Source: CAYMKE01 sp964390955 (lineage in GTDB: Bacteria; Bacteroidota; Bacteroidia; Bacteroidales; JBBRXJ01). From it: a DNA stretch of 7,567 nucleotides. The stretch spans positions 1 through 7,567 of the forward strand of contig CAYMKE010000163.1 of the NCBI GenBank assembly GCA_964390955.1. The letters run 5' to 3'. The position numbers and the translations under genes were made by a program. Positions 6,510 to 7,567 of the stretch are shown here, in pieces. The notes under the pieces are model-generated. The model searched no databases. It saw nothing but the letters and a program-made list of their open reading frames with translations, and had not been told where the DNA came from. Within the stretch, counting starts at the first letter, position 1; each line of letters opens with the position of its first letter.

Positions 6510-7223
6510 ATGAACAAATTAAAAAGCAATACAGACTTTCAAGAGGGTGCAATCATTTTAATTGATAAACCTTTAGGGTGGACTTCTTTTAATGTTGTCA
6601 GTAAAATCCGTTTATTGATTTGCAGACACAAACAATATAAAAAAATCAAGGTGGGACATGCTGGCACTTTGGACCCTTTAGCCAGTGGATTAATGTTATT
6701 ATGTACAGGAAAAATGACCAAAAAGGTTACTGAACTACAGCAATTAGACAAAGAATATATAACCACGATTAAACTTGGAGAAAAAACACCTTCTTATGAT
6801 AAAGAAACAGAAGTAATTGAGACAAAAAAAACAGATCATCTGAGTAAAGAAAAAATTGAAGAGGTTTTGACTCATTTTCAGGGGACTATTCTTCAAAAAC
6901 CACCCCGTTTTTCTGCAAAATGGGTAAAAGGGATAAGAGCTTATAATTTAGCCAGGAAAGGGGAAGAGGTAAAACTCATGCCCAAAGAGGTCACCATAAA
7001 AAAAATTTCATTAACAGAATGCAGTTTGCCATATATTACCATTTATATAAAATGCAGCAAAGGAACCTATATTCGCTCTATCGCAAGGGATATAGGAGAA
7101 TTGCTTCAGACAGGGGCTCATATTAGTGTATTGCAACGAACGGCAATTGGTGATTTTAATATTGAAGATGCTTTGTCAATAGAAGCTTTTGAAAATATTA
7201 TATCCCCATTGAGACAATATTAA
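6510..7223 (+). CDS. truB: tRNA pseudouridine(55) synthase
   Basis: TruB converts uridine 55 in the T-loop of tRNAs to pseudouridine. The 237-residue product has the complete catalytic core: IDKPLGWTSFNVV (18-30), then KVGHAGTLDPLASGLMLLCTGK with catalytic Asp55. After these come KEYITTIKLGEKTPSYD, the LQKPPRFSAKWVKGIRAYNLARKG segment, and CSKGTYIRSIARDIGELL followed by TGAHISVLQRTAIGDF. It is shorter than the 314-residue E. coli enzyme because the C-terminal PUA-type region is missing, as is usual for Bacteroidota. The ATG at 6510 is followed by about 12 residues before the conserved core, and no better in-frame start is closer to it. The gene lies 37 nt after the acpH-like gene and 69 nt before queA; the truB-queA order is common in Bacteroidota. 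A seven-codon reading frame overlaps its start codon (see findings). Confidence 0.97.
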   Translation: MNKLKSNTDFQEGAIILIDKPLGWTSFNVVSKIRLLICRHKQYKKIKVGHAGTLDPLASGLMLLCTGKMTKKVTELQQLDKEYITTIKLGEKTPSYDKETEVIETKKTDHLSKEKIEEVLTHFQGTILQKPPRFSAKWVKGIRAYNLARKGEEVKLMPKEVTIKKISLTECSLPYITIYIKCSKGTYIRSIARDIGELLQTGAHISVLQRTAIGDFNIEDALSIEAFENIISPLRQY

Positions 7224-7292
7224 AAACAACAATGCGTTGTAATTTCATTAATAAAATTGGATATATTAATTAAATTTTACAAAAACCACAAC

Positions 7293-7567
7293 ATGAAATT
7301 ATCTAAATTCAATTTTAAGCTTCCTCAAGAACTTATTGCACAATATCCTACCAAAAACAGAGATGAGTCAAAATTAATGGTTGTAAACCGTGAGACAGAA
7401 GAAATTGAGCATCATGTATTTAAAGATATTATTAATTATTTTGATAATGGAGATGTGCTTGTATTTAATGACACTAAAGTATTTCCTGCCCGTCTTTATG
7501 GAAACAAAGAAAAAACAGGTGCTAAAATTGAAGTGTTTTTATTAAGGGAATTAAATCAGGAACAAAA
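7293..7567 (+). CDS. queA: S-adenosylmethionine:tRNA ribosyltransferase-isomerase, 5' part
   Basis: QueA transfers and isomerises the ribosyl group of S-adenosylmethionine onto 7-aminomethyl-7-deazaguanine in tRNA, giving epoxyqueuosine, the penultimate step of queuosine synthesis. Only the first 91 codons lie in the window, and the frame is open to the edge. The family N-terminus is clear: FKLPQELIAQYP (8-19), then RDESKLMVVNRETEEIEHH and the motif GDVLVFNDTKVFPARLYG, followed by KTGAKIEVFLLREL. The ATG at 7293 gives the expected start (MKLSKFNF.LP). It is in the same direction as truB, 69 nt downstream, with no terminator or consensus promoter between them, only a weak 5-bp inverted repeat at 7226-7240. 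Both products modify tRNA, so cotranscription makes sense. Confidence 0.95.
   Translation, partial: MKLSKFNFKLPQELIAQYPTKNRDESKLMVVNRETEEIEHHVFKDIINYFDNGDVLVFNDTKVFPARLYGNKEKTGAKIEVFLLRELNQEQ

Noticed and set aside
7226..7240. Hairpin ACAAC-AATGC-GTTGT between truB and queA as a terminator
   Set aside because: The stem is only five pairs with two G/C pairs and no T run follows, so it would not stop transcription.

Overview
This is an AT-rich window from the Bacteroidota, probably an anaerobic or fermenting member of the Bacteroidales/Marinilabiliales type. That placement is an inference. It rests on five things: a Bacteroidota-type promoter (TTTG, 19 nt, TAnnTTTG), AT-rich leaders without Shine-Dalgarno sequences before every gene, a FISUMP-domain lipoprotein, a short TruB with no room for a PUA domain, and a single-chain pyruvate:ferredoxin oxidoreductase.

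Left half, minus strand (138-4748). Transcription first reads nifJ, a complete 1178-residue pyruvate:ferredoxin oxidoreductase. A good intrinsic terminator follows at 1142-1170. After it come ruvX (rRNA-processing nuclease/YqgF family, TTG start) and, 5 nt later, def (peptide deformylase). Downstream of def is a non-coding stretch (1-137) with a small 9-bp tandem repeat.

Centre (4749-5194). A 446-bp divergent intergenic region separates nifJ from the plus-strand genes. It holds a textbook Bacteroidota promoter for the plus-strand genes, a probable -7 box for nifJ, and several short inverted repeats. One of these has the layout of a CRP/FNR-family site.

Right half, plus strand (5195-7567). 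A FISUMP-domain lipoprotein is followed 3 nt later by an ACP phosphodiesterase-family (AcpH/DUF479) protein with a GTG start. Then come truB (tRNA pseudouridine 55 synthase) and the first 91 codons of queA (queuosine biosynthesis), which runs off the window. The short gaps (3, 37 and 69 nt), same orientation and lack of internal terminators suggest one transcription unit.

Most of the window is housekeeping: pyruvate oxidation, N-terminal formyl removal, rRNA processing and tRNA modification. I see no mobile element, CRISPR array, RNA gene or defence system, and no convincing undescribed system. The parts most worth a second look are the regulatory architecture of the divergent region, the tight pairing of the FISUMP lipoprotein with the AcpH-like protein, and the terminator placed just upstream of ruvX.
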